6,179 nucleotides of DNA, taken from assembly GCA_030428345.1 (NCBI GenBank), contig JAUIBM010000198.1:1-6179 (forward strand), in the 5' to 3' direction. The DNA is from Alphaproteobacteria bacterium (GTDB lineage: Bacteria > Pseudomonadota > Alphaproteobacteria > Rhizobiales > Rhizobiaceae). The position numbers and the translations under genes were made by a program. Below are positions 5,688 through 6,179 of this stretch, piece after piece; within the stretch, counting starts at the first letter, position 1; the number at the start of each line of letters is the position of its first letter. Under the pieces are notes generated by a model. It worked only from the letters and a program-made list of their open reading frames with translations, was not told the origin of the DNA and searched no databases.

Positions 5688-6179
5688 ATGGGATACACGA
5701 TTTCGGAAAAGATACTTGCGCGCGCCGCCGGGCTCGATGCCGTCAGAGCCGGCGATGAGATCATGGCCAAGCCCGACTATGTGCTTGCCTATGATTTCCC
5801 CGGCTACACGGATGTCTATTTCAAGCAGATGAAGGAGGAGTTCGGCATCGAGAAGGTCGCCGAGCCCGAGCGCTTCGGCATCTTCATCGATCACATGGTT
5901 CCGGTCGCGACCCCCAAGGAAGAAGAGCTTCACCAGGGAACGCGCAAATGGTGCGCGGAAAACGGCGTGGAATTGTTCGAGCGGCGCGGCATCGGCCATC
6001 AGGTGGCGGCCGAGGTCGGCTATGCGACGCCCGGCGCCTTCGTCGTGCATTTCGACGGCCATATCAGCCAGCTCGGCACCTTCGGCACGCTCGCCATCGG
6101 CATCCGGCGCAATATCCTCGAAGCGTTCGTCCGCGAGCGCATCTCGATGAAGGTGCCGGAGACGGTGCGGGTCGAGCTG
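5688..6179 (+). CDS. Aconitase/LeuC-family dehydratase large subunit (3' partial)
   Basis: The first 164 codons of a longer gene are present; full LeuC-type large subunits have roughly 420-480 residues. The opening MGYTISEKILARAAG and later IDHMVPVATPKEEELH (67-82), RRGIGHQVAAEVGYATPG (99-116) and KVPETVRVEL (155-164) follow the order of 3-isopropylmalate dehydratase and homoaconitase large subunits, [4Fe-4S] enzymes that dehydrate and rehydrate hydroxy di- or tricarboxylates. By aconitase analogy D68-H69, H104 and D123/H125 keep the catalytic positions. The usual DSHT motif instead reads D-G-H-I (123-126), so a substrate-contacting serine is a glycine, and CHQ reads GHQ. The cluster ligands would lie beyond the window edge. 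The location, beside a flavin oxidase and an IclR regulator and away from visible leucine genes, and the altered motif argue against housekeeping LeuC. Maleate hydratase or another alkylmalate/maleate hydro-lyase is a possible role, by inference only. Confidence 0.85.
   Translation, partial: MGYTISEKILARAAGLDAVRAGDEIMAKPDYVLAYDFPGYTDVYFKQMKEEFGIEKVAEPERFGIFIDHMVPVATPKEEELHQGTRKWCAENGVELFERRGIGHQVAAEVGYATPGAFVVHFDGHISQLGTFGTLAIGIRRNILEAFVRERISMKVPETVRVEL

Noticed and set aside
4592..5770. Long minus-strand open frame (392 codons) opposite the FAD gene, and similar ones at 546-1688 and 3420-4187.
   Set aside because: These are antisense shadows of GC-rich genes: His/Arg/Ala-rich translations, no recognisable domains, and fully overlapped by clear plus-strand families.

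Overview
The window is GC-rich and densely coding, with no gap over 300 bases; the longest non-coding stretch is the 175-base divergent spacer at 2955-3129. GC content, strong Shine-Dalgarno sites and the protein families suggest a proteobacterium, most likely an alphaproteobacterium such as a sphingomonad or rhizobial relative. That placement is an impression from codon and protein style, not a measured result.

Left block, plus strand (1-2125): the 3' part of a long gene encodes an AraC-type DNA-binding domain joined in one frame to a complete acetamidase/formamidase domain. It is followed after 14 bases by a small RidA/YjgF-family gene. The two look co-transcribed. A minus-strand gene for an IclR-family regulator (2166-2954) converges on them, with only 40 bases between the stop codons.

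Right block, plus strand (3130-6179): this block is transcribed divergently from the IclR gene. It holds a metallo-beta-lactamase (MBL) fold hydrolase broken by a one-base frameshift, an FAD-linked oxidoreductase of the GlcD/D-lactate dehydrogenase type, and the first 164 codons of a divergent aconitase/LeuC-type dehydratase large subunit, which runs off the end of the window. The 175-base spacer carries a good sigma-70-type promoter (TTGACA with an extended -10) and a TTTC-N7-GAAA inverted repeat just upstream, a plausible site for the IclR protein.

Taken together this looks like an accessory catabolic locus. It combines an amidase, an enamine/imine deaminase-like protein, a hydrolase that could open a lactone or ester, a flavin dehydrogenase for a hydroxy acid or alcohol, and a hydro-lyase, with one AraC-type and one IclR-type control element. 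The substrate cannot be read from the sequence. The points most worth a second look are the regulator-enzyme fusion, the frameshift in the hydrolase, and the altered active-site motif of the LeuC-like protein.
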